From VRUE01 sp963774405 (GTDB lineage: Bacteria > Actinomycetota > Thermoleophilia > Solirubrobacterales > 70-9): a DNA stretch of 64,000 nt. Positions within the stretch are counted from its first letter, which is position 1, and the number at the start of each line of letters is the position of its first letter. The DNA lies in contig CAVZEV010000005.1 of assembly GCA_963774405.1 (NCBI GenBank), positions 496,001-560,000 on the forward strand, read 5' to 3'. Of the stretch, positions 7,438 to 16,879 are shown piece by piece. Under the pieces are notes generated by a model. That model did not search any database, had not been told where the DNA came from, and worked only from the letters and a program-made list of their open reading frames with translations. A program made the position numbers and the translations under genes.

Positions 7438-7728
7438 ATGAGCGAAGCGACGACGATCACAGCCGCGAGCATCCTGCAGCGCACCGACCGCGCCGTGCAC
7501 GGCGACCTGCCCGAGGAGACGGTCCTGCTCGACGTCGACGCCGGCACCGCGGTGCGGCTCAACACGACCGGGGCCTGGATCTGGGAGCAGCTCGAGCGGC
7601 CGCGCCGGGTCAGCGATCTGGCAAACGGCCTGGCCCAGCGCTTTGAGATCGATGACGGCCGCGCCTTCGACGACGTCGTCGCCTTTGCCCGCGAGATGGC
7701 CCGCAGAGAATTGCTCGCGGCGAGCTAA
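7438..7728 (+). CDS. PqqD-family peptide chaperone
   Basis: A 96-residue protein from ATG 7438. The core ILQRTDRAVHGDLPEETVLL, DVDAGTAVRLNTTGAWIWEQ and a helical C-terminus (VSDLANGLAQRFEI) matches the PqqD winged-helix fold that presents leader peptides to modifying enzymes. It is transcribed divergently from the HprK-like gene with only ~20 bases between the two starts. It duplicates the function of the PqqD domain fused to the radical SAM enzyme, so it may serve the kinase or another step. The 3' end overlaps lipA by 4 bases, convergently. Confidence 0.85.
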   Translation: MSEATTITAASILQRTDRAVHGDLPEETVLLDVDAGTAVRLNTTGAWIWEQLERPRRVSDLANGLAQRFEIDDGRAFDDVVAFAREMARRELLAAS

Positions 7729-8717
7729 CCGGCGAGCGCGCGCTCAGGCAGGTTTTGGTCTGCGTGGTAGCTCGAGCGCACCAAAGGCCCCGAAGCCACT
7801 GACTCGAAGCCGAGCTCGTACGCCGCCTTCTCCAGCGCCGCGAACTCCTCCGGGTGCCAGTAGCGCACCACCGGCAGGTGGTTCTCGGTCGGCCGCAGGT
7901 ACTGGCCCACGGTCAGCACCTGGACGCGGTGCTCGCGCAGCAGGCCGAAGGTCTCGACCATCTCCTCGAAGCTCTCGCCCAGCCCGACCATCAGCCCCGA
8001 CTTGGTGACGACGTCGGCGCCGCCCATCTCCTTCGCCATCTTCAGCACCCGCGCCGAGCGCAGGAATTTGGAGCCGCGGCGGGCCACCGGGTAGAGCCGC
8101 GGCACGGTCTCGACGTTGTGATTGAAGACGTCGGGCTTCTCGTGGATCACCTTGGCCAGCGGCATCTCCTGGCCGCGGAAGTCGGGGGTGAGGATCTCGA
8201 CCTTGCAGCCCGGCGCCTGCATGCGGATCGAGCGGATCACGCCGACGAAGGCGCTCGCCCCGTAGTCGGGCAGGTCGTCGCGGTCGACCGAGGTGACGAC
8301 GGCGTGGCGCAGGCCCATCTTCTTCACCTGGTTGGCGACGCGCAGCGGCTCGAGCGGGTCGTTCCAGGTCGGCACGCCCGTTTGCACGTTGCAGAAGCCG
8401 CAGCGGCGGGTGCAGACGTCGCCGAGGATCATGAAGGTCGCCGTGCCGCGCTCCCAGCACTCGCCGACGTTGGGGCAGTTGGCCTCCTCGCAGACTGTGT
8501 GCAGGTTGTCGCTGCCGATCATCGACTTGAGCCGGCGGTAGGTCGGCCCGCCCGGCGCCGGCACCTTCAGCCAGAACGGCTTGCGGGCGCGGCGGAAGGG
8601 GACGGTGCCGTCGCTCTCGGCCGCGATCCCGCCCGGCTTGGCGCGCGAGCGGGTGACGTGGACGCGCTCGCCCGCCGGAGCGTCGCGCTCCGCGGGCTCT
8701 GTGGTCGACTCGCTCAT
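7725..8717 (-). CDS. lipA: Lipoyl synthase
   Basis: A 330-residue radical SAM enzyme that inserts two sulfurs into octanoyl-protein to make lipoyl groups. Both iron-sulfur cluster motifs are present: the auxiliary CEEANCPNVGECW and the SAM-binding GDVCTRRCGFCNV. SGLMVGLGE and the C-terminal RSSYHAD (RSSY serine) are also seen. The start at ATG 8717 overlaps the lipB stop by 4 bases, so the two are translationally coupled. Its substrate is the E2 protein encoded 3 kb away. Confidence 0.97.
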   Translation of the reverse strand: MSESTTEPAERDAPAGERVHVTRSRAKPGGIAAESDGTVPFRRARKPFWLKVPAPGGPTYRRLKSMIGSDNLHTVCEEANCPNVGECWERGTATFMILGDVCTRRCGFCNVQTGVPTWNDPLEPLRVANQVKKMGLRHAVVTSVDRDDLPDYGASAFVGVIRSIRMQAPGCKVEILTPDFRGQEMPLAKVIHEKPDVFNHNVETVPRLYPVARRGSKFLRSARVLKMAKEMGGADVVTKSGLMVGLGESFEEMVETFGLLREHRVQVLTVGQYLRPTENHLPVVRYWHPEEFAALEKAAYELGFESVASGPLVRSSYHADQNLPERALAG

Positions 8718-9478
8718 GCGACACCGAGCCTAGCGTTGTCGAGTCCCAGCTCGGCCGGGCTGGCCTCGGCGGGCTCGCGCTCGTAGACCTCGGCGTAGCG
8801 CTCGGCAACCGTGTCGGCGAAGGGCGCCAGCTCCTGCTCGGCGCCGAGCTCGCGGCTCAGCGAGCTGACCCGGCAGCCCTCGATCCCACAGGGCACGACC
8901 CACTCAAACGGCTGCAAGTCATTACAAACGTTCACCGACAACCCGTGCGTAGTGACCCCCCGGCTCACATGCACCCCAATCGACCCGATCTTCGCCGCCG
9001 ACGGGCCGGAAACGTGAGATATCGACACGCTTTCGTCCCGTCGGCCCTCGGGTGGGGGGGTGCCGTGGGTCCAGACGCCGGTTAGGCCCTTTAGCGTTTG
9101 GGCGGGGACGTCGTGGTCGGCCAGGGCTGAGATCGCCACTTGCTCTAGGCGGCGCACGTACTCGTGGACATCGTCGTCGTAGGCGCGCAGGTCGACGATC
9201 GGGTAGGCGACCAGCTGGCCGGGCCCGTGGTAGGTGACCCGCCCGCCACGGTCGGTGTCGTGGATCGCGATGCCCTGCATCTCGTACCACTCGGCCGCCA
9301 TCGGCAGCTCCTCGGGCGTCGAGCGGCGACCGCGCGTGTAGGTGGGCGGGTGCTCGAGCAGCAGCAGCACGTCGGGGATCGAGCCGTCCTCGCGCGCGTC
9401 GCGCAGCCAGCGCTGGGCGACCAGCGCCTCGTCATAGGGGACGAGACCGCAACGGACCACGAGGACTTCTGCGCTCAT
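8714..9478 (-). CDS. lipB: Lipoyl(octanoyl) transferase
   Basis: A 254-residue protein from ATG 9478. Family signatures are seen in order: EHPPTYTRGR, RGGRVTYHGPGQLVAYPI, AKIGSIGVHVSRGVTTHG with the catalytic Lys, and VPCGIEGCRVSSL with the catalytic Cys. It moves octanoate from acyl carrier protein to the lipoyl domain of E2, ahead of LipA. Promoter and operon start lie in the short gap before 9527. Confidence 0.96.
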   Translation of the reverse strand: MSAEVLVVRCGLVPYDEALVAQRWLRDAREDGSIPDVLLLLEHPPTYTRGRRSTPEELPMAAEWYEMQGIAIHDTDRGGRVTYHGPGQLVAYPIVDLRAYDDDVHEYVRRLEQVAISALADHDVPAQTLKGLTGVWTHGTPPPEGRRDESVSISHVSGPSAAKIGSIGVHVSRGVTTHGLSVNVCNDLQPFEWVVPCGIEGCRVSSLSRELGAEQELAPFADTVAERYAEVYEREPAEASPAELGLDNARLGVA

Positions 9479-9526
9479 CCTCGAAATCGTTGCACGGCGC
9501 CGCTCTATCCTTTGGTGCCCCTCCCC

Positions 9527-11236
9527 ATGGTCCAGTCAAAGGCCCTCCGACCAGACTGGCTTCCGGCCGTCGCCCTCAGCTCCCTGCTCGCCCTGGCGAT
9601 GCTGGTCTGGAACCCGCAGGTCGGCGACCTCGCCGCCCAGGTCTTCCGCACCGAGCTCTTCCAGCACGCCGGCCTGGCGATCTGGAACGGCAGCTGGTAC
9701 GGCGGCCACTACACGCTCACCTACAGCTTCCTCTTCCCGCCGCTCGCCTCGCTGCTGGGGCCGCAGCTGGTCGGGACGATCTCGGTCGTCGCCTCCTCCT
9801 ACTTCTTCGACCGCCTCGTGCGCGACCGCTGGGGCACCCCCGCGCGCTGGGCGACCCTCTGGTTCGCCGCCGGCGTGGTCACCCTGCTCGCCGACGGTCA
9901 GCTCACCTTCGCCCTCGGCGTCGCCTTCGGCTTGGCGGCATTGCGCTTCCTGCAGATCGGGCGAGGACGGCTGGCGCTGGCGGCTGCCGCCGGTTGCGCT
10001 CTTTCCAGCCCGGTCGCCGCCGCCTTCCTAGCCGGGACTCTGATCGCCGGGGTTGGCTCGGAGGTCGACTGGAGTGGCTTCGTCCGCGGGTGGCGTGGAC
10101 TCGCGGGGGCCGAGAACGGAGGTGAAGCCCCTGCCCGCAGACCCCCGCGAGGCCGCGGCGCCCGCGGCCAGGCGCTCTCAGTTGCCGCCCTCTCCCTCGC
10201 CCTCGTGCTGATCCCCAACCTCGCCTTCCCCGAATCGGGCCAGTTCCCCTTCGCCTTCTCCTCCTACGTCGCGATCCCGCTCTTCTGCGCCGGCGCGCTC
10301 ATCGTCACCCGCGACCTCGGCGCCGAGGAGCGCCGGCTGCGCTGGGCCCTGGTCGGCTACGTCCTCGCCTCGACCGTGCTGCTGCTGGCGCCAAACCCGC
10401 TGGGCGGCAACGCCGTGCGGCTCGGCGCCCTCTTCGGCGGCCCGGTGCTGGCCGCGGTGATGCTGGCCCGGCGCCCCCGCCTCGGCGCCTTCTCGGTCGC
10501 GGTCCTGGCGCTGGCGCTGGCCGGCGGCCTCTACTGGCAAGTGACCGCCAGCGTCAGCCAGATCGCCCGCAGCGTCGGCGACCCCTCGACCTCGCGCGAA
10601 TACTTCCAGCCGCCCGCCCGCTGGCTGCGCGCCCACGGCGGCAGCGGCGTTCGGGTCGAGGTGCCGCCGACCGCCAACCACTGGGAGTCGGCCTACCTGG
10701 CGACCCAGTTCGAGCTTGCCCGCGGTTGGCTGCGCCAGCTCGACACCACCCGTGACGACATCTTCTACAGCGACGACAACCACCTCACCTCGGTTGCCTA
10801 CGGCCGCTGGCTGCACCGCAACGCGATCTCCTACGTCGCCCTGCCCGACGCCCCGCTCGACTACTCCTCGGTCGCCGAGCGCCGCCTGATCCTCAGCGCG
10901 CCGCCCTACCTGAACCTGCGCTGGACCTCGCCGCACTGGCGGATCTACGCGGTGCGCAACCCCCGGCCCCTGGTCGAGCCGATTGGCACCGCCGCCGCCC
11001 ACACGCTCTGGGTCGGGCGCCAGAGCTTCGGCCTCGACGTCACCCGCCCCGGCGACTTCCTCGTCCGCGTCAGCTTCACCCCCTACTGGTCGATCTCGCG
11101 CGGCGCCGGCTGCCTGCTGCGCCACGGCGAGTGGACCGTCGCTCGCGCCTCGCACCCCGGCATCCTCCGCGTCTCGGCCGACTTCTCCCTCGGCCGCGCC
11201 TGGAACGCGGTCACCGGGGCGAGGAAGACCTGCTGA
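9527..11236 (+). CDS. Multi-pass membrane protein, unknown function
   Basis: A ~569-residue protein (ATG 9527; an in-frame GTG at 9515 is possible). About nine to eleven hydrophobic segments fill residues ~10-360, including ALSSLLALAMLVW, LIPNLAFP and VAVLALALAGGLYW. A soluble C-terminal domain of ~200 residues follows (HWESAYLATQFELARGWLRQ, then ISYVALPDAPLDYSS), ending near RKTC. The plan resembles large membrane glycosyltransferase-like or YfhO-like proteins with an extracytoplasmic tail, but no catalytic motif is recognised. It is divergent from lipB. Confidence 0.7.
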   Translation: MVQSKALRPDWLPAVALSSLLALAMLVWNPQVGDLAAQVFRTELFQHAGLAIWNGSWYGGHYTLTYSFLFPPLASLLGPQLVGTISVVASSYFFDRLVRDRWGTPARWATLWFAAGVVTLLADGQLTFALGVAFGLAALRFLQIGRGRLALAAAAGCALSSPVAAAFLAGTLIAGVGSEVDWSGFVRGWRGLAGAENGGEAPARRPPRGRGARGQALSVAALSLALVLIPNLAFPESGQFPFAFSSYVAIPLFCAGALIVTRDLGAEERRLRWALVGYVLASTVLLLAPNPLGGNAVRLGALFGGPVLAAVMLARRPRLGAFSVAVLALALAGGLYWQVTASVSQIARSVGDPSTSREYFQPPARWLRAHGGSGVRVEVPPTANHWESAYLATQFELARGWLRQLDTTRDDIFYSDDNHLTSVAYGRWLHRNAISYVALPDAPLDYSSVAERRLILSAPPYLNLRWTSPHWRIYAVRNPRPLVEPIGTAAAHTLWVGRQSFGLDVTRPGDFLVRVSFTPYWSISRGAGCLLRHGEWTVARASHPGILRVSADFSLGRAWNAVTGARKTC

Positions 11237-11266
11237 GCCGCTGCTGCTGCTGGTAGCTTGGCTGCC

Positions 11267-11899
11267 GTGAGGAAGCTCCCCCTGATCTCGTTGCTGGTGC
11301 TCGGCTTGCTGTTGCTCATCGCGAGCGCCAACGCCGGCGCCGCAGTGCCCAGCGCCGGCTGCCCGAGCTTCCGCGTGCTCCACAACGATCGCATCGGCTC
11401 CGCCGTGTTTCCCGCCGGCAGCTACTCGGTGACCGTGCAAGGCGGTCTCGGCTGCAAGGACGCCTCGCAGGTCTTCGCCCGCCTGCTCGAGGACTACGAC
11501 GGGATCCTGCCCGGAGGCTGGAAGGTCATCGCCGAAGGAAGCGGCAAGGCGTCGTTCAAGCGGCGGTCTGCCGGCTTCACCGTCGCGCGCCTCGGCGGCG
11601 GCGGCGGGAGCAATCCGCTGATCGGCTCCCTCTGCAAGGGGACCTACACGGTCAACGCCGGCAATCGGGTCGGCCCGCTCTTCTTCCCCCGCGGCAGCTA
11701 CCTCCTCTACATCCCGTCTGGCTCGGGCATCAGCTGTCGCCGCGCCTCGATCCTCTTCACCCGCTTCCTCGGCGCTGCCGGCAGCAACCTGCCGAGCCCC
11801 TGGCGCGTCCTGGTCCAGACGGCGACCTTCTACAAGCCCGCGCACGCCCAGCGCTCATCGTTCAGGGTCGAGCCGCTGAACGGCGCCGGCCCCCGCTGA
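11267..11899 (+). CDS. Secreted protein with a duplicated ~60-residue domain
   Basis: GTG at 11267 (an upstream in-frame TTG at 11258 also exists) starts MRKLPLISLLVLGLLLLIAS, a clear signal peptide ending at ANAGA. The mature part contains two copies of one unit. Copy 1 runs from FRVLHNDRIGSAVFPAGSY through a Cys to LPGGWKV; copy 2 from YTVNAGNRVGPLFFPRGSY through a Cys to LPSPWRV. Each copy has one Cys before and one within the unit. No named family was recognised. It is probably exported and may bind the cell surface. Confidence 0.7.
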   Translation: MRKLPLISLLVLGLLLLIASANAGAAVPSAGCPSFRVLHNDRIGSAVFPAGSYSVTVQGGLGCKDASQVFARLLEDYDGILPGGWKVIAEGSGKASFKRRSAGFTVARLGGGGGSNPLIGSLCKGTYTVNAGNRVGPLFFPRGSYLLYIPSGSGISCRRASILFTRFLGAAGSNLPSPWRVLVQTATFYKPAHAQRSSFRVEPLNGAGPR

Positions 11900-11910
11900 T
11901 CGACCGCTCT

Positions 11911-13194
<1,284 letters not shown>

Positions 13195-13248
13195 GACCGC
13201 TCCTTCCCGAGGCGTCCCTGGGTGCGGATTCTCGCGGGGGGTGGCACC

Positions 13249-13320
13249 GTAGGGGGGCCCGCCCCTGAGGACGCTTTAGCGACCGGAAGGGGTGGGTGCC
13301 CCTGCGGTGACAGGGCCCGC
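13249..13320 (+). repeat. Hairpin repeat copy between the E2 and E1 beta genes
   Basis: Inverted relative to the copy in E2, about 600 bases away. The hairpin pairs GGGGGGCCCGCCCCT with AGGGGTGGGTGCCCCT, with a few mismatches, around the loop GAGGACGCTTTAGCGACCGG. It fills the 140-base gap between E1 beta and E2, so it may also act as a processing or attenuation structure. Confidence 0.7.
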
Positions 13321-13334
13321 CGCGCCGAAGCCCC

Positions 13335-14324
13335 TCACAGCGACCCCTCCAACGCGGCCAAAGCCGCCTTGACCACGTGCTCCTCATGGGGAATGGCAGC
13401 TTGCTCCAAGCGCCTGGAATACGGCATGTGGACATCCGCGCCGGTGACTCGCTGCACCGGCGCGTCGAGGTAATCGAAAGCCTGCTCGGTGATCAGCGTC
13501 GCCAGGTTGGCGCCGACCCCGCCGTGCGGCCAGCCCTCCTCGACGATCACCGCCCGGTTGGTCTTGCGCACCGAGGCGAGGATCGTGTCGAGGTCGAGCG
13601 GGCGCAGCGTGCGCGGGTCGATCACCTCGGCCTCGACGCCGTGCGCGTCGGCCAGTGTCCGCGCCGCTTTCTCGGCCGTGTGGGCCATTTTGAGGATGCC
13701 GACGATCGTCACGTCGCCGCCCTCGCGACGCACCGCCGCCTCGCCGAAGCGCAGCACCTCATCGCCATCGTCGGACACCTCGCCGCGCGCCCCGTAGAGG
13801 CTCTCGTGCTCGATGAAGATCACCGGGTTGTCGTCGCGGATCGCCGCCTTCAACAGCGCCTTGCCGTCGGCCGGAGTCGAGGGGCAGGCGACGAGCAGCC
13901 CCGGCACCTGCAGGAAGAGCGCCTCGAAGCTGTGCGAGTGGGTGGGGCCGAGCTGGTGGCCGCCGCCGCCCGGCATGCGGATGACCATCGGCACCCGCGC
14001 CTGGCCGTTGAACATGTAGGGGATCGCCGCGGCGTGGTTGATGATCTGGTCGAGGGCGAGCAGCGAGAAGTTGACCGTCATCAGCTCGACGATCGGCCGC
14101 AGGCCGCCCATCGCCGCGCCGACCCCGGCGCCGACGATCGTGTTCTCGGAGATCGGCGTGTCGCGCACGCGGCGCTCGCCGAACTCGTCGAGCAGGCCTT
14201 CGGTCACCTTGAAGGCGCCCTGGAAGACGGCGACGTCCTCGCCCATCACCAGCACCGCCTCATCGCGGCGCATCTCCTCCGCCATCGCGTCGCGCAGGGC
14301 CTCTCGCATCCGCAGCTCGGCCAT
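13335..14324 (-). CDS. 2-oxoacid dehydrogenase E1 beta subunit
   Basis: A 329-residue protein with the transketolase pyrimidine-binding domain (VLVMGEDVAVFQGAFKVTEG, TPISENTIVGAGVGAAMGGL) and C-terminal domain (VEAEVIDPRTLRPLDLDTIL, VIVEEGWPHGGVGANLA). HQLGPTHSHSFEALF and the Glu of SENT are active-site elements that activate TPP from the partner subunit. ATG at 14324 overlaps the E1 alpha stop by one base (TGATG). Substrate (pyruvate or branched-chain oxoacid) is not decided by sequence alone. Confidence 0.95.
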   Translation of the reverse strand: MAELRMREALRDAMAEEMRRDEAVLVMGEDVAVFQGAFKVTEGLLDEFGERRVRDTPISENTIVGAGVGAAMGGLRPIVELMTVNFSLLALDQIINHAAAIPYMFNGQARVPMVIRMPGGGGHQLGPTHSHSFEALFLQVPGLLVACPSTPADGKALLKAAIRDDNPVIFIEHESLYGARGEVSDDGDEVLRFGEAAVRREGGDVTIVGILKMAHTAEKAARTLADAHGVEAEVIDPRTLRPLDLDTILASVRKTNRAVIVEEGWPHGGVGANLATLITEQAFDYLDAPVQRVTGADVHMPYSRRLEQAAIPHEEHVVKAALAALEGSL

Positions 14325-15511
14325 CAGTCCGCCGCCTCCTCGACCTCTTCGGCGACCTCGGGCTCGACGCCCTCCTGGACATCGCCGTGCGTCGCCGGGT
14401 TGGGCCGCGGCCCGTCATCCTGTGTCGCGTAGGCGGCACCGGCTTCGGCCAGCTCACGCGCAGCGTCGGGCATCTCGCTCTCGTGCTCGCCGCGGTGCGG
14501 CTCGGGGCTGCGCTCGTCGACCGCGTACCAGCCCTCGTCCTCGCCGAGCACGTAGAGGTTCTCGTAGAGCGTGTCGAGCGGCGGCTCCTCTGAGGCCTCG
14601 GCGAACTCGACCGCCGCCAGCACCGTCGCCTCGGCCTTGTCGCGCACCTCCGCCAGCTCGCGCTCGCCGAGCACACCGGCCTCGATGCAGCGGCGGGCGA
14701 AGCTCTCGATCGGGTCCTTCTGGCGCCACTCCTCGACCTCGTCGCGCTCGCGGTAGACCTCGGGGTCGGCGGCGGAGTGGCCGCGGTAGCGGTAGGTGAA
14801 GGCCTCGATCAGGGTCGGGCGGCGCTCCTCGCGCGCTAGCCGCACGCCCTCGGCGACGGCCTCGCGCACCGCCAGCACGTCCATGCCGTCGATCCGCCGG
14901 CCGGGGATGCCGTAGCCCTCGGCCTTCTTCGAGAGGTCGGTCTGGGCCGAGTGGCGCTCGACCGCGGTGCCCATCCCGTAGAGGTTGTTCTCGACCAGGA
15001 AGAGGATCGGCAGGCTCCAGAGCGCCGCCAGGTTCATCGTCTCGCCGAAGTTGCCGGCGTTGGAGGCGCCGTCGCCGAACATGCAGACGGTGACCGCGTC
15101 TTCGCCCTTGAAGTCGGAGGAGAGAGCGAGGCCGGCTGCAATCGGCAGGTTGCCGCCGACGATCCCGTAGCCGCCCATGAAGCGCCGCTCGGCGTCGAAG
15201 ATGTGCATCGAGCCGCCGCGCCCGCCGCTGGTCCCGTCGACCCGGCCGAAGAGCTCGGCCATCACCCGCTTGGGGTCGGTGCCGCGGGCGATCGCGTGGC
15301 CGTGCGTGCGGTAGGTGCCGATCAGGTAGTCCTCGTCGCGCATCACCGAGGTGGTGCCGACGATCGTCGCCTCCTCGCCGATCGCCAGGTGCAGGAAGCC
15401 GCCGGCTTTGGCCCGCTGGTACTGCCGCCCCGCCTCCTCCTCGAAGCGGCGGATCAGCGCCATGCGGGCGAGGAGCTCGTAGGAGGTGGAGGCGTCAGGC
15501 AGGTCGGCCAC
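14324..15511 (-). CDS. 2-oxoacid dehydrogenase E1 alpha subunit
   Basis: A 395-residue TPP-binding subunit. The TPP motif runs from GDGASNAGNFGETMNLAALW to VENN, preceded by RTHGHAIARG and GRGGSMHIFD and followed by YRYRGHSAADP, all typical of PdhA/AcoA-like E1 alpha. The last ~70 residues are a long acidic tail (ending EVAEEVEEAAD) not needed in shorter homologues; it may bind the basic E2 subunit-binding domain. TPP for this enzyme could come from the thiamine genes 4 kb downstream. Confidence 0.95.
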   Translation of the reverse strand: MADLPDASTSYELLARMALIRRFEEEAGRQYQRAKAGGFLHLAIGEEATIVGTTSVMRDEDYLIGTYRTHGHAIARGTDPKRVMAELFGRVDGTSGGRGGSMHIFDAERRFMGGYGIVGGNLPIAAGLALSSDFKGEDAVTVCMFGDGASNAGNFGETMNLAALWSLPILFLVENNLYGMGTAVERHSAQTDLSKKAEGYGIPGRRIDGMDVLAVREAVAEGVRLAREERRPTLIEAFTYRYRGHSAADPEVYRERDEVEEWRQKDPIESFARRCIEAGVLGERELAEVRDKAEATVLAAVEFAEASEEPPLDTLYENLYVLGEDEGWYAVDERSPEPHRGEHESEMPDAARELAEAGAAYATQDDGPRPNPATHGDVQEGVEPEVAEEVEEAAD

Positions 15512-15520
15512 GAACTGACC

Positions 15521-16116
15521 TTAGCTAGCCGCGGCGACCGCCTCCTCGACTCGATCGTCACCCCAGAAGACCTGATCGCCGACGACCAGCGAGGGGACGC
15601 CGAAAACGCCGCGCTCGGCCGCCCGATCGGTGGCCTCGCGCAGGGCGTTCTTGACGTGTTCGGTCGCGACCGCCTTGAGCAGCGCCCTGGGGTGCAGCTC
15701 GCAGCCGGCGGCGGCGATCAGCACGTTGTCGGGCTCGCTCAGGTCGCGCCCGGCGACGAAGGCCTGGCGGAAGGCGGCGAGGGCGAAGGAGACGGTGCGC
15801 CCGGTCTGCTTGGCGAAGGTCGCGGCGCGCATCGCCATCAACATGTTGCCCGGCCAGGGCTCGGGCCAGGCCGGCGCGGGCAGCCCGTAGGCGGCGGCGC
15901 GCCGCTCGACCTCGACCATCCCCGCCTCGCGCTCAGGTCCGTTGCCCCAGGAGTCGCGCTCGAAGTGCCGGAACAGCCCGCCGAGCAGGACCGGTTGCCA
16001 CTCCGGCTGCTCCAGCCCAGCTTCGGTGAAGAGCGCGCTGACCCGCTCCGCGGTCAGGTACGCGTAGGGCGAGCCGAGATCGAAGTAGAAGGTCGCGCGG
16101 GGGGAGAGTCAGCCAC
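15521..16116 (-). CDS. DsbA-family oxidoreductase / 2-hydroxychromene-2-carboxylate isomerase-like (frameshift near the start)
   Basis: The body reads FYFDLGSPYAYLTAERVSAL, VLLGGLFRHFERDSWGNG, then LMAMRAATFAKQ and RGVFGVPSLVVGDQVFWGDD (cis-Pro VPS loop): a thioredoxin-fold protein of the HCCA isomerase group. The frame has no start codon: a TGA lies a few codons upstream. Adding one C to the run of six C (plus-strand G run at 16099-16104) joins it to GTG 16116 and gives MADSPPRATFYFD, so a homopolymer indel is likely. It sits 9 bases from the E1 alpha stem, on the same strand, and is probably its operon leader. Confidence 0.75.
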
Positions 16117-16163
16117 GCCCCGACTTTATGCGCCCATGGAACCGCTACCGCGTGAGGTATCTC

Positions 16164-16436
16164 ATGGTAATTTCAATGTTCATGAAGAAACGCATGAAAA
16201 TCAGCAAGGGCGGTCAGGTCTCGATCCCGGCGCCGATCCGCAAGCGCTGGGGGACGACGACCGTGACGCTCGAGGATCGGGGAGACGAGATCGTCTTCAA
16301 GCCCGCTCCCGACGATCCGATCGAGGCCGCGGCCGGCGCGTTCGCGGCCGAAGCCCGCGGGCCCAACCTGGACACGATCCGTCGCGAAGAGCGCGAAGCA
16401 GAACTCGAAGCAGAAGAACGCAAGTACGGCCCGTGA
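16164..16436 (+). CDS. AbrB/VapB-type antitoxin
   Basis: A SpoVT/AbrB swapped-hairpin domain is clear: MKISKGGQVSIPAPIRKRWG then TVTLEDRGDEIVFKPA. The C-terminal half (NLDTIRREEREAELEAEERK) is a charged helix that would mask the PIN toxin. Several in-frame starts exist (16128, 16164, 16182, 16194); 16164 follows a GAGG at about the right spacing. Its stop overlaps the toxin start by 4 bases (GTGA). Confidence 0.85.
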   Translation: MVISMFMKKRMKISKGGQVSIPAPIRKRWGTTTVTLEDRGDEIVFKPAPDDPIEAAAGAFAAEARGPNLDTIRREEREAELEAEERKYGP

Positions 16437-16855
16437 GTGTCCTCCTGGACGCAAATGCCCTACTCGCCGTCCTCGTCGCCGAGCCGGCGATGGACCAGGT
16501 GCTGTCGCTCATCCGCCAGGGCAATACAGCGATGACAGGAGCGAACATTGCCGAGGTCTTCGATGTCGGGATCAGGCGGAAGGGTCTTTCGCCGGATCGG
16601 ATGACCGAGTTGGTTGAGCCCCTGTTTGACGGCCCGATTGCCTGTCTTCCCGTCGATCAGAGGCTTGCTCGACCGGCAGGTTTGCTTCGGGGAGATCGGT
16701 ATCACCGCTCGAAGTCGCGGATCTCCCTCGCTGACGCGGTTCTCCTTGCGGCAGCCCGGTCAGGCGACAAGATCGCAACTTCGGACTCCGGGGTCATCGC
16801 GATTGCCGCCGAGCTCAACATCGAGACGATCGAGCTGCCGCCGAGCTCAGGCTGA
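16433..16855 (+). CDS. PIN-domain ribonuclease toxin, VapC family
   Basis: GTG at 16433 starts MSVLLDANALLAVLVAEPA, where the first PIN aspartate is in LLDANAL. GANIAEVFDVG, ISLADAVLLAAARSGDK and KIATSDSGV supply the remaining conserved acidic residues. Length of 140 residues is usual. VapC toxins cleave tRNA or rRNA when the antitoxin decays. The pair sits between the DsbA-like gene and lpd in opposite orientation, with no sign of an element boundary. Confidence 0.9.
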   Translation: MSVLLDANALLAVLVAEPAMDQVLSLIRQGNTAMTGANIAEVFDVGIRRKGLSPDRMTELVEPLFDGPIACLPVDQRLARPAGLLRGDRYHRSKSRISLADAVLLAAARSGDKIATSDSGVIAIAAELNIETIELPPSSG

Positions 16856-16879
16856 GGCGACTGCGCGTCGGCCTTCCCC

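Noticed and set aside
4661..7728. Lasso peptide cluster
   Set aside because: The leader YxxP motif and PqqD-like protein fit, but there is no asparagine-synthetase-like cyclase and no transglutaminase-like protease nearby.
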